Shown piece after piece: positions 29,599 through 37,733 of a stretch of 50,308 nt of DNA. Position 1 is the stretch's first letter; the number at the start of each line of letters is the position of its first letter. Origin of the DNA: Microbacterium sp. (GTDB lineage Bacteria; Actinomycetota; Actinomycetes; Actinomycetales; Microbacteriaceae); the NCBI RefSeq assembly GCF_031178445.1, contig NZ_JAPSIY010000014.1, positions 1 to 50,308 of the forward strand. The letters are read 5' to 3'. The position numbers were made by a program, and so were the translations under genes. The notes below the pieces were generated by a model. That model was given only the letters and a program-made list of their open reading frames with translations, did no database searches and had not been told where the DNA came from.

Positions 29599-30786
29599 TC
29601 ACTCGCCCAGCGGCTCCTTCGGAAGCCTGCGGACCTTGGCGCGGCGGCGACGTTTCTCCGGGATCATGGAGCGCATCTCCTCCAGCTTGCCGAAGCACAG
29701 CAGCCGGTCCTCCGCCTCGAGCACGACATGCTTGCGCGGATTGGGGATCACGCTCACCCCGCGGTGAAGGGTCAGCACCGTGATGTCGCGATCCCAGAGC
29801 CCGAGGTCACCCAGCTGTTTCCCGACCTGCTCGGCGCCCGAGTGCATGACCAGCTCTGCCACGCCGTAGCCGGTCGAGACGCTGAGCCGCTGTCGGATGT
29901 CGATGTCGGGAAAGGCCACCTGATTCGCGATGTAGTCGATGATCGCGCCGGCCACGTCCAGGTTCGTCGCTGCCTCGATGCCCTGCAGCCCCGGTGACGA
30001 GTTGACCTCCATGACGAGCGGTCCCTCGTCGCCTTCGAGCATGTCGACGCCGGCGACCCGCAGCCCCATGATCTGGGCGGAGCGGACGGCGGTCTGTTCG
30101 TACACGGGATCGAGCGTGACCGGCTCGACCCGCCCACCCCGGTGCACGTTGGAGCGGAACTCATCGCCGTCGGCCACACGGCGCATGGCGGCGACGACCC
30201 GGTCGCCGACCACGAGGGCACGGATGTCGCGGCCGCGGCTCTCTGCGATGAATTTCTGAATCAGCACGTTCTGCTTGGTGGAGTGCAGCGTCTCGATGAT
30301 GGCTTCGGCGACCTTCACCTGCGGTGCGAGGATGACGCCGATCCCCTGCGTCCCCTCCAGCAGCTTGATCACGACAGGCGCACCGCCGACCCGTTCGATC
30401 GCCGGACGCACATCGGCACGATTGCGCACGAAGGCCGTCGCCGGCATCGCGATGTTGTGCCGGGAGAGGATCTGGTTCGCGCGGAGCTTGTCGCGCGCGC
30501 TGGAGATGCCGTTCGCGGTGTTGGGCGTGTAGACGTCCATCTGCTCGAACTGGCGCACGACCGCGGTGCCGAAGTAGGTGATGGAGTTGCCGATGCGCGG
30601 CAGGATGGCGTCGTAGTCGCTGAGCTGCCGTCCGCGATAGAAGAGATCAGGGGCATCCGCGGTGAGATCGATCGCGAAGCGCAGTGTGTTCAGCACCTTC
30701 ACGTTGTGACCGCGTTGCTGTGCGGCTGCGCGAAGGCGCTGGGTGGAGTATGCCTGCGGTGCCCGAGAGAGGACGGCGATCTTCAC
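29599..30786 (-). CDS. rimK: RimK-family alpha-L-glutamate ligase fused to an RCK_C (TrkA-C) domain
   Basis: Residues 1-295 are a RimK-type ATP-grasp ligase: RIGNSITYFGTAVVRQFEQMDVYTPN, the ATP Lys in VVIKLLEGTQGIGV (Lys141), RDIRALVVGDRVVAAM and the metal site VMEVNSSPG. RimK adds glutamates to ribosomal protein S6 in E. coli. Residues about 300-372 are an extra RCK_C-like domain (GYGVAELVMHSGAEQVGKQL, then ITVLTLHRGVSVIPNP and LEAEDRLLCFG). Such domains bind small ligands, often cyclic di-AMP, in potassium systems. E. coli RimK ends near residue 300. A basic tail closes the protein. The GTG at 30786 has AGGAAA upstream. It diverges from a RimB-like gene. Confidence 0.88.
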   Translation of the reverse strand: MKIAVLSRAPQAYSTQRLRAAAQQRGHNVKVLNTLRFAIDLTADAPDLFYRGRQLSDYDAILPRIGNSITYFGTAVVRQFEQMDVYTPNTANGISSARDKLRANQILSRHNIAMPATAFVRNRADVRPAIERVGGAPVVIKLLEGTQGIGVILAPQVKVAEAIIETLHSTKQNVLIQKFIAESRGRDIRALVVGDRVVAAMRRVADGDEFRSNVHRGGRVEPVTLDPVYEQTAVRSAQIMGLRVAGVDMLEGDEGPLVMEVNSSPGLQGIEAATNLDVAGAIIDYIANQVAFPDIDIRQRLSVSTGYGVAELVMHSGAEQVGKQLGDLGLWDRDITVLTLHRGVSVIPNPRKHVVLEAEDRLLCFGKLEEMRSMIPEKRRRRAKVRRLPKEPLGE

Positions 30787-30811
30787 AGATGTTTCCTGCC
30801 AGGATGTAGAG

Positions 30812-31291
30812 GTGAGCCGGTCTTCTCATTCAAACACGATGACGGGGTGGCGCGAGTGGGTGGGCCTGCCCGATCTCGGCGTGGAGTGGATCAAGGCGAA
30901 GATCGACACGGGGGCACGCACCTCGTCGTTGCACGCCTTCGACGTGCGCGAGTTCGACCGCGACGGTCAGGACTGGGTGCGGTTCAAGGTCAAGCCGTGG
31001 CAGGACAGCCAGGAGGACGCCGTCGTCGTCGAACGGCCCGTGCACGACAGGCGCGCGGTGCGCAGCTCGTCCGGCCACGCGCAGGAGCGGCTCGTCGTCA
31101 AGCTGCGGGTGCGCCTCGTCGATCGCGAGGTGGTCTCGGAGGTCACGCTGAGCAATCGTGATGAGATGGGCTTCCGGATGCTGATCGGCCGCGAGGCGCT
31201 GCGACGCGGCTTCACCGTCGATCCGGCCCGGTCGTTCCTCGGCGGGCGGGCGCCGCGCGAGGCACGGCGCCGCAACCGCGGCAAGCTCTGA
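30812..31291 (+). CDS. RimB-like ATP-dependent zinc protease family protein
   Basis: This 159-residue protein of family PF05618 has the retropepsin-like motif AKIDTGARTSSLHA (Asp-Thr-Gly). Further family sequences are VRFKVKP, RPVVHDR-type VERPVHDRRAV, LSNRDEMGFRMLIGREAL and the closing VDPARSFL. In Pseudomonas, RimB is a protease that works with RimK on ribosomal protein S6. The divergent pairing with rimK, 25 bp apart, supports a shared role. The GTG at 30812 follows AGGATGTAGAG; ATG 30839 is an alternative. It converges on the RDD gene with 4 bp between. Confidence 0.82.
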   Translation: MSRSSHSNTMTGWREWVGLPDLGVEWIKAKIDTGARTSSLHAFDVREFDRDGQDWVRFKVKPWQDSQEDAVVVERPVHDRRAVRSSSGHAQERLVVKLRVRLVDREVVSEVTLSNRDEMGFRMLIGREALRRGFTVDPARSFLGGRAPREARRRNRGKL

Positions 31292-31295
31292 CGAG

Positions 31296-31724
31296 TCAGA
31301 CCCTGATGAGCACCGTGCCGGCCGCCTTGTCGTGCAGGCCGCGCTGATCGGCGTCCCAGATCACAGCGGGGATCACGACGATCAGCAGCAGGGTACGCAC
31401 GACCGGCCGCCACAGCCCGATCCAGCCGCCGCCCAGCCGCACCACGCGCATGCCGAGGATCAGGTGCCCCGGGCTTCCGCCCGTGGTCGGGATGAAGAGG
31501 ATCTGAAGCGCGGCGAACACCATCATCGGAGCGAACTGCCGCCAGCCCGCCTCACCGGGGAGCGCGAACTGGTCGTAGCCGAGGAAGCCGATCGCGATGA
31601 CCGTCGCCGCGAAGTAGTCGATGGCGAGAGCGCCGATCCGTCGGCCGATGCGGGCGATGCTGCGAGGCCCCTTCTCGGGCAATCCGAGGCGTTCACCGGG
31701 GTGGTTCTGGGCGGCATCCGTCAC
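31296..31724 (-). CDS. RDD family membrane protein
   Basis: This 142-residue protein has the RDD pattern of three hydrophobic segments: RRIGALAIDYFAATVIAIGF with the conserved Arg and Asp, MMVFAALQILFIPTTGGSPGHLILGMRVVRL, and RTLLLIVVIPAVIWDADQRGLHDKAAGTVLIRV. RDD proteins are poorly understood; some affect ion transport. The GTG at 31724 has TAGTGT (31731-31736) 6 nt upstream; the spacer TGGAGG could also act as a Shine-Dalgarno. It is divergent from glnA, with the GlnR-like box between them. Confidence 0.85.
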   Translation of the reverse strand: MTDAAQNHPGERLGLPEKGPRSIARIGRRIGALAIDYFAATVIAIGFLGYDQFALPGEAGWRQFAPMMVFAALQILFIPTTGGSPGHLILGMRVVRLGGGWIGLWRPVVRTLLLIVVIPAVIWDADQRGLHDKAAGTVLIRV

Positions 31725-31746
31725 CCTCCAACACTACCCGCGCCGC

Positions 31747-31784
31747 GTAACATGCCCGAAACACGACGGACATCGCCGGGAAAC
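31747..31784 (+). promoter_or_regulatory. GlnR-like double box upstream of glnA
   Basis: GTAAC (31747-31751), GAAAC (31758-31762), GACAT (31769-31773) and GAAAC (31780-31784) follow each other with exact 6-nt spacers. They lie on one face of the helix at 11-bp steps. This matches the actinobacterial GlnR site gTnAc-n6-GaAAc repeated twice; only the third element is degenerate. It lies 60 bp upstream of glnA, with TAAGGT at 31804-31809 as a possible -10. Nitrogen-dependent activation of glnA by GlnR is the expected consequence. The site is also close to the divergent RDD start. Confidence 0.75.
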
Positions 31785-31843
31785 GCCGCGGCCATAACCT
31801 GCGTAAGGTTGCATTCGGACCGAAACCCGATCAGGAGTCGTAC

Positions 31844-33268
31844 ATGTTCACAGATCCCTCCGAGGTACTGAGCTACATCAAGGACGAGGACGTCAAGTTC
31901 CTCGACATCCGGTTCACGGATCTCCCCGGTGTCCAGCAGCACTTCAACATCCCGGCAGCATCCGTCGATGAGGACTTCTTCCGTGACGGGCAGCTGTTCG
32001 ACGGCTCCTCGATCCGCGGGTTCGCCAGCATCCACGAATCCGACCTGCAGCTGATCCCCGACGTCACGACGGCCTATCTCGACCCGTTCCGCGCCGAGAA
32101 GACGCTGATCATGGTGTTCGACATCTACAACCCCCGCACCGGCGAGATCTACTCCAAGGACCCGCGCCAGGTCGCCAAGAAGGCCGAGAAGTACCTGGCC
32201 TCGACAGGCATCGCAGACACCGCCTTCTTCGCCCCGGAGGCCGAGTTCTACGTCTTCGACGACGTGCGCTACGAGGTCACCGCCGGCAAGAGCTTCTACG
32301 CCGTCGACTCCGACGAGGCGGCATGGAACTCCGGCCGCAAGGAGGAAGGCGGCAACCTCGGAAACAAGACGCCGTTCAAGGGCGGCTACTTCCCCGTGGC
32401 GCCGGTCGACAAGCAGGCCGACCTGCGCGACGACATCTGCCTGAAGCTGGCCGACGCCGGTCTTCTGGTGGAGCGCTCGCACCACGAGGTCGGCACCGCC
32501 GGCCAGGCCGAGATCAACTACCGCTTCGACACGATGGTGCGCGCGGCTGACGATGTGCTGAAGTTCAAGTACATCGTCAAGAACACCGCCGAGGAATGGG
32601 GCAAGACGGCCACGTTCATGCCGAAGCCGCTCTTCGGCGACAACGGCTCGGGCATGCACACGCACCAGTCCCTGTGGCTCGACGGGAAGCCGCTGTTCTT
32701 CGACGAGACCGGCTACGCGCAGCTCAGCGACACGGCACGCTGGTACATCGGCGGTCTCCTCAAGCACGCGGATGCCGTGCTCGCGTTCACCAACCCCACG
32801 CTGAACAGCTACCACCGCCTCGTGAAGCACTTCGAGGCGCCGGTCAACCTCGCCTACTCCGCGGGCAACCGGTCGGCGGCGATCCGCATCCCGCTCACCG
32901 GGTCGAACCCGAAGGCCAAGCGCATCGAGTTCCGCGTGCCGGATGCTTCGGGCAACCCGTACCTGGCGTTCGCGGTGCAGCTGATGGCCGGTCTCGACGG
33001 GATCAAGAACCGGATCGAGCCGATGGAGCCGATCGACAAGGACCTGTACGAGCTTCCCCCGGAGGAGGCGAAGAACATCCCCCAGGTGCCCAACTCGCTG
33101 CTCGACTCGCTCGAGGCACTCCGCAACGACCACGACTTCCTGCTCGAGGGCGGCGTGTTCACCAAGGAACTCATCTCGACCTGGATCGACTACAAGTACG
33201 AGAAGGAGATCCTGCCGATGGCGCAGCGTCCGCACCCGTACGAGTACGAGCTCTACTACGGCGTCTGA
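31844..33268 (+). CDS. glnA: Glutamine synthetase type I (adenylylated form)
   Basis: This 474-residue ATP-dependent ammonia-assimilating enzyme works as a dodecamer. It starts [29 protein letters not shown] and contains FDGSSIRGF, the metal-site APEAEFY, the ATP motif [16 protein letters not shown], and NRSAAIRIP. The GSI-beta adenylylation site is [14 protein letters not shown], Tyr402. glnE for its modification lies 1.5 kb away. ATG 31844 follows CAGGAG. The GlnR-like box upstream indicates nitrogen control. It converges on the VOC gene across a palindrome-rich gap. Confidence 0.96.
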   Translation: MFTDPSEVLSYIKDEDVKFLDIRFTDLPGVQQHFNIPAASVDEDFFRDGQLFDGSSIRGFASIHESDLQLIPDVTTAYLDPFRAEKTLIMVFDIYNPRTGEIYSKDPRQVAKKAEKYLASTGIADTAFFAPEAEFYVFDDVRYEVTAGKSFYAVDSDEAAWNSGRKEEGGNLGNKTPFKGGYFPVAPVDKQADLRDDICLKLADAGLLVERSHHEVGTAGQAEINYRFDTMVRAADDVLKFKYIVKNTAEEWGKTATFMPKPLFGDNGSGMHTHQSLWLDGKPLFFDETGYAQLSDTARWYIGGLLKHADAVLAFTNPTLNSYHRLVKHFEAPVNLAYSAGNRSAAIRIPLTGSNPKAKRIEFRVPDASGNPYLAFAVQLMAGLDGIKNRIEPMEPIDKDLYELPPEEAKNIPQVPNSLLDSLEALRNDHDFLLEGGVFTKELISTWIDYKYEKEILPMAQRPHPYEYELYYGV

Positions 33269-33280
33269 GCGCTGACCCGT

Positions 33281-33349
33281 CGAGAAACCACTTCCTGCAC
33301 CAGGCCCCTGTTCCCCACAGGTGCCTCATGCGAGAAGTGGTTTCTCGCA
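33281..33349. repeat. Pair of inverted palindromic units between glnA and the VOC gene
   Basis: CGAGAAACCACTTC (33281-33294) and GAAGTGGTTTCTCG (33334-33347) are a perfect 14-bp inverted pair. The right copy is itself a palindrome, TGCGAGAA-n5-TTCTCGCA (33329-33349); the left copy is a degraded version of the same unit. The two-copy, head-to-head form in a convergent gap resembles REP/BIME-like elements and could also act as a terminator for glnA. Confidence 0.7.
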
Positions 33350-33360
33350 CGAGAGGGCAC

Positions 33361-33798
33361 TCAGCGCCGGGTCAGGTCCTCCGCGAGCATCACCAGGATG
33401 CCGCTCGGGCCGCGCAAGTAGGTCAGGCGATACACGTCCTGGTAATCGGCGACGCCGCGCAGCGGGTGGCAGCCGTGACGGGCCGCGATCTCCAGCGCCG
33501 CGTCGATGTCATCGACCGAGAACGCGACGCGATGCATGCCGATCTCATTCGGTCGGGTGGGCTCGGTCTCGATCGCGTCGGGGTGGATGTACTCGAAGAG
33601 CTCGAGCCGGCCGTGGCCGTCGGGGGTCTGCAGCATCGCGATCTTCGCGTGATTGCCGTCGAGTCCGACGGCGGTGTCGGTCCACTCCCCGCTGACGGTG
33701 TCGCGTCCGATCAGTGTGAGACCGAGGTCGGTGAAGAACGCCACCGCCTCCTCGATGTCGCGCACGGCGATGCCGACGTTCTCGAGCGCGATGGCCAT
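33361..33798 (-). CDS. VOC superfamily (glyoxalase-like) protein
   Basis: This 145-residue protein has two beta-alpha-beta-beta-beta modules typical of vicinal oxygen chelate enzymes. ALENVGIAVRDIEEAVAFFTDLG opens the first and GMHRVAFSVDDIDAALEIAARHG the second, ending YLRGPSGILVMLAEDL. Likely metal ligands are in the RLELFEY and ILVMLAE strands. The reaction is not predictable: epimerase, dioxygenase and resistance proteins share the fold. Its ATG shares one base with the stop of the lipid-kinase gene, so it is the last gene of the glnA2-glnE operon. Confidence 0.8.
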   Translation of the reverse strand: MAIALENVGIAVRDIEEAVAFFTDLGLTLIGRDTVSGEWTDTAVGLDGNHAKIAMLQTPDGHGRLELFEYIHPDAIETEPTRPNEIGMHRVAFSVDDIDAALEIAARHGCHPLRGVADYQDVYRLTYLRGPSGILVMLAEDLTRR

Positions 33799-34727
33799 CA
33801 GCGGACCCTCACCGCACCGGCCTGCACGCGCACGGTGAACGATGAGACCTCGCCTGCCTCCTCGCCGTCGATCTCGAAGGCCTGCGGTTCGCGCAGGACG
33901 ACACGGATGCGTTCGGCCGAGGCATGAGTCGCGGAATCAGTGCTGATCGCATCCTCCGCGCGGCTGAGCAGCCGGCGCAGACCGTTGTCCCACAGCACCG
34001 ACCGGGCGGTGTCGAGCCACCCTGCGAACCCCTCGGCGCTCACCAGCAGCACGTCGAGTCGTCCGTCGTCCGGCGTGGCGTCCGGAAGCAACATGATCCC
34101 TCCCTGGATCGTGCCGCAGTTGCCGATCAGCATGGTGTGCACGCGCACCGACTCGGCGTCCTCGTCGTCGAGAGCGATCTCTGCATCCACGAGCTCGGTG
34201 GCCGCGGCCGCCCGCCCGAGCGCCTGCACGTAGGCCAGCCAGCCGGCTTTCGCCTTGAGCTCGTCGTCGGTCTCGGCGAGCATCTGCGCATCGATGCCGA
34301 AGCCGATCATCACGGTGAAGGCCTGCTCATCGGCATCCTCGCCGTCGCCCAGAGCCACCCACCCGAGGTCGAGCGGTCTGGCCTCGCCATCGCGGATGCG
34401 CTCCAGCGCGGCTGAGATGTCGCCCAGCGGAACGCCCAGGTTACGGGCGAGGAGGTTGCCCGTGCCGCGGGGCACGATGCCGAGCGCGGTGTCCGTCCCG
34501 GCGACTGCCTCGGCTACCGTGCGCACCGTGCCGTCACCACCCACCGCCACCACCACGTCGCAGCCCGCTTGCACCGCCTCGGCCGCCATGACGAGTCCCG
34601 GGTCGTGCTCGGTCGTCTCCCACCAGGTCACATCCGCGTCGGCGCCGAAGACCTGCTCCACAGCCGACTTCAGTTCGTCCTCCGTGACCTTGACCGGATT
34701 CCACACGATTCCGATGCGCTCAGCCAT
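33798..34727 (-). CDS. Diacylglycerol kinase-family lipid kinase
   Basis: This 309-residue protein of the DagK/LCB5 family phosphorylates diacylglycerol-like lipids with ATP. The nucleotide motif is VVAVGGDGTVRTVAEAVAGT (about 60-79), followed by GIVPRGTGNLLARNLGVP. The second lobe carries FGIDAQMLAET, the NCGTIQGGIMLLPDATPDDG loop and a terminal strand QAFEIDGEEAG. It is 9 bp downstream of glnE and 1 nt from the VOC gene. Phospholipid recycling is likely; the link to nitrogen metabolism is only positional. ATG 34727 follows GGGGGAG at short spacing. Confidence 0.88.
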   Translation of the reverse strand: MAERIGIVWNPVKVTEDELKSAVEQVFGADADVTWWETTEHDPGLVMAAEAVQAGCDVVVAVGGDGTVRTVAEAVAGTDTALGIVPRGTGNLLARNLGVPLGDISAALERIRDGEARPLDLGWVALGDGEDADEQAFTVMIGFGIDAQMLAETDDELKAKAGWLAYVQALGRAAAATELVDAEIALDDEDAESVRVHTMLIGNCGTIQGGIMLLPDATPDDGRLDVLLVSAEGFAGWLDTARSVLWDNGLRRLLSRAEDAISTDSATHASAERIRVVLREPQAFEIDGEEAGEVSSFTVRVQAGAVRVR

Positions 34728-34736
34728 GATCTCCCC

Positions 34737-37724
34737 CTACCCGTAGAACTGTTTCTCGAAGACGCGTCTCGCACGTCGCGTGACCCGCAGGTACTCCTCG
34801 TCCAGCGCTGTGGCCGCGCGGTCAGGGTATCCCAGCAGCCTGCCGACGCCGTCCAGATCGCGCACGTCACTGGGAAGCAGATCCCTGGTCTGCCCGGTCA
34901 GCAGCGTCATCGCCGAGCGCAACCGGCTGGCGAGCACCCAGGCCTCACGAAGTCGCTCGGCCGCCGGGCCAGGGATGAGATCGGCGAGCACCGCGGCATC
35001 CAGCGCCTGCATGGTCGACGTCGTGCGCAGATCGGGCACGCGATGGGCGTGCTGCAGCTGCAGCACCTGCACCATCCATTCCACGTCGCTGAGCGTGCCG
35101 GGGCCGAGCTTGAGATGCCGCCGAGGATCCACCCCCTGAGAGAGCCGCTCTCCCTCGACCCTCGCCTTGATGCGCTTGATCTCCCGCACGTCCTGCTGCG
35201 AGATCTGCTCGGGATAGCGGATGCCGTCCGCCAGCTCCGTGAACTTCGCGATCAGCTTGGCGCTGCCGGCGATCCCCCGGGCGCGAAGCAGCGCCTGGGC
35301 CTCCCACGACAGCGACCAGCGGCGGTAGTACTGGGTGTACGCATCGATGGTGCGAACGATCGCCCCGTTGCGCCCCTCAGGGCGCAGATCTGCGTCGAGG
35401 TCGAGCGGCACCCGGTGATCGGTGAGGTGCTCGCGCAACCCTGCGACGATCTTCGACGCGTACTGCTGCGCACGCTGCGGATCGACCCCGTTCCGGTCGT
35501 AGACGTACAGCACGTCGGCGTCGGAGCCGAACCCCAGCTCCGCGCCGCCGAACCGGCCCATCGCGATGATGGAGAAATCCAGCGCGTCGTCCTCCGCAGG
35601 GACGACCTCTCGCCGCACGGCCCGCAATGCGGCCTGGATCGCCGCCTCGGTGATCTCCGTCAGTGCTCTGGCCATCTCGTCGACGCCGATGTGATCGAGC
35701 ACCGCGCCCATGGCGGTGCGCAGCAGTTCGCGCCGCCGAAGCGCGCGCACCGCGCGCAATGCGTCCTTGATGGTGGCGTGGCGGGTCTGGATCGCTCTGG
35801 CCTCCTCGTCAAGTGCCGCGCCCCCGCGTGGGCGGAGTGCGTCCGCACTGTCCAGCCACGCGACCGACTCCGGGATCCACTCCATCAGCTCGCCGACGTA
35901 CCGGGAACTCGACAGCACCCGCGTCAGCCGCTCAGCGGCGCCGGACGAGTCTCGCAGCATCCGCAGGAACCAGTGCGTGTCGCCAAGACGCTCGCTGATG
36001 CGCCGGAACGCGATCAACCCGTAGTCGGGATCGGTCCCCTCCGCGAACCAGCGCAGCATCACGGGCATGAGGTGCCGCTGAATGGTCGCCTTGCGGCTGA
36101 GCCCTGAGGTCAGCGCGGCGATGTGCCGCAGCGCTCCCGCCGCATCGCGGAAGCCGATGGCCGCGAGACGGTCTCCGGCCTGCTGTGCGGAGAGGCCGCC
36201 TGCCAGCTCCCGCTCCTCGGCGGGCAGCGACGCCACCGCCGCCAGCAGGGGCCGGTAGAACAGGCGCACGTGCAGATCACGCACCTCACGTCGCACCCCG
36301 TCCCACACTGCACGCAGGCCCGCCGCGCTGTCCGCGAGCCCCGTGGCACGGGCCAGCGTGCGAAGACCTTCGTCGTCGCGGGGCATCAAGTGAGTGCGCT
36401 GCAGGTCGCGCAGCTGCAGCCTATGCTCGAGCAGCCTCAGCACCCGGTACTGATCGGCGAACGTCGCGGCCTCGACGCGGCCGATGTACCCGCCGTCCGC
36501 GAGGGCGTCGAGCGACTCCAGGGTCCCCCTGGTGCGCAGCGACGGATCGGTGAGTCCATGCACGAGCTGCAGCAGCTGCACGGTGAACTCGATGTCGCGC
36601 AGCCCGCCGGGCCCGAGCTTCAGCTGGTAGGACATCTCATCGGCGGGTATGTGCTCGGTGACGCGTTCGCGCATGCGCTGCACGCTGCCGACGAAGTCCT
36701 CCCGGGCGGCGCTCGACCACACCTTGGGCTGCACGGCGCCGATGTACTCGGCACCGAGCCCGCGGTCGCCCGCAATCTCCCTCGCCTTGAGAAGCGCCTG
36801 GAACTCCCAGCTCTTCGCCCAGCGGTCGTAGTAGGCCACGTGCGAGGCCACTGAGCGCACGAGCGCGCCCTGCTTGCCCTCCGGCCGCAACGCGGCGTCG
36901 ACCTCCCACAGCGCGGGCTCCGCCTCGATGCCCGACAGCGCCCGCATGGTCTCGCGCGCCAGTCGGGTCGCGATGTCCACCGCCCTCGCCTCGGCGACGA
37001 CATCCTCGTCGGCGGTGCCTGCGACGAAGATCACGTCGACGTCGCTGACGTAGTTCAGCTCCCGTGCCCCGGTCTTTCCCATGCCGATGATCGCAAGGCG
37101 CGTCGCCGCGACCTCGGCGCGGGTCGCCGTGCTGGCCGCGACCTCCGCGCGCGCGACGGCGAGAGCGCCCTCGAGCGCCGCCGCCGCCGCATCCGCCAGG
37201 GCTGCCGACACAGCGGCGATCGCATCCGTGGCCGAATCGGCGGCGAGATCGGCCGCCGTGATCTCCGCGAGGCAGCGACGGTAGGCCACCCGAAGCGCGA
37301 CGCGCGCGGCGTCACCGGCGTCGCCGAACCCGTCCCGCACGTTCACGGCCGCGAGCATCCGCTCGCGCAGCTCCTCTTCCGCCGGCAGATCGGAACGGCA
37401 GACGGCGTGCGCATCGAGCTGATCCGGATGCCGCTCGAAGAACGCGGCGAGTCCGCACGAGACGCCGAACAGGCGCCAGCAGGCCGCGCGCGACACGGGG
37501 TCCCGCAGGACGTCGGTCGCCCTGGCGCTGTCGCGTCGCGCAATGCGGAGGATGCCGGAGACGGCGGCGTCCGGATCGGCCGCAGTGAGCCCATCGACCA
37601 GGACTGCTCGGTCCAGACCCGTCAGCTCGGACAGCTCGGTGAGGGCGGCTGAAGCCGCAGACAGCTCTACGAAGCCGAGCCGAGCGAGCGCCGACAGCGA
37701 CACGGACGCATCAGGACGCGCCAT
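34737..37724 (-). CDS. glnE: Bifunctional glutamine synthetase adenylyltransferase/deadenylylase
   Basis: This 995-residue enzyme adds AMP to glutamine synthetase and can remove it, controlling activity by nitrogen status. Two nucleotidyltransferase domains are visible. The first has GKTGARELNYVSDVDVIFVAG (about 215-235). The second has GRFGGAELGFGSDADVLYVYDR (about 718-739). Both retain the G-S/V-D-x-D catalytic pair. RLKLGPGGLRDIEFTVQLLQL and HLKLGPGTLSDVEWMVQVLQL are the repeated helical signatures after each. It lies 9 bp after glnA2; no Shine-Dalgarno is obvious, so translation is probably coupled. Expected substrate: GlnA. Confidence 0.95.
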   Translation of the reverse strand: MARPDASVSLSALARLGFVELSAASAALTELSELTGLDRAVLVDGLTAADPDAAVSGILRIARRDSARATDVLRDPVSRAACWRLFGVSCGLAAFFERHPDQLDAHAVCRSDLPAEEELRERMLAAVNVRDGFGDAGDAARVALRVAYRRCLAEITAADLAADSATDAIAAVSAALADAAAAALEGALAVARAEVAASTATRAEVAATRLAIIGMGKTGARELNYVSDVDVIFVAGTADEDVVAEARAVDIATRLARETMRALSGIEAEPALWEVDAALRPEGKQGALVRSVASHVAYYDRWAKSWEFQALLKAREIAGDRGLGAEYIGAVQPKVWSSAAREDFVGSVQRMRERVTEHIPADEMSYQLKLGPGGLRDIEFTVQLLQLVHGLTDPSLRTRGTLESLDALADGGYIGRVEAATFADQYRVLRLLEHRLQLRDLQRTHLMPRDDEGLRTLARATGLADSAAGLRAVWDGVRREVRDLHVRLFYRPLLAAVASLPAEERELAGGLSAQQAGDRLAAIGFRDAAGALRHIAALTSGLSRKATIQRHLMPVMLRWFAEGTDPDYGLIAFRRISERLGDTHWFLRMLRDSSGAAERLTRVLSSSRYVGELMEWIPESVAWLDSADALRPRGGAALDEEARAIQTRHATIKDALRAVRALRRRELLRTAMGAVLDHIGVDEMARALTEITEAAIQAALRAVRREVVPAEDDALDFSIIAMGRFGGAELGFGSDADVLYVYDRNGVDPQRAQQYASKIVAGLREHLTDHRVPLDLDADLRPEGRNGAIVRTIDAYTQYYRRWSLSWEAQALLRARGIAGSAKLIAKFTELADGIRYPEQISQQDVREIKRIKARVEGERLSQGVDPRRHLKLGPGTLSDVEWMVQVLQLQHAHRVPDLRTTSTMQALDAAVLADLIPGPAAERLREAWVLASRLRSAMTLLTGQTRDLLPSDVRDLDGVGRLLGYPDRAATALDEEYLRVTRRARRVFEKQFYG

Positions 37725-37733
37725 GACGGCCTA

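Noticed and set aside
31721..33235. A 504-codon minus-strand frame opposite glnA
   Set aside because: It mirrors glnA codons and has no family features.
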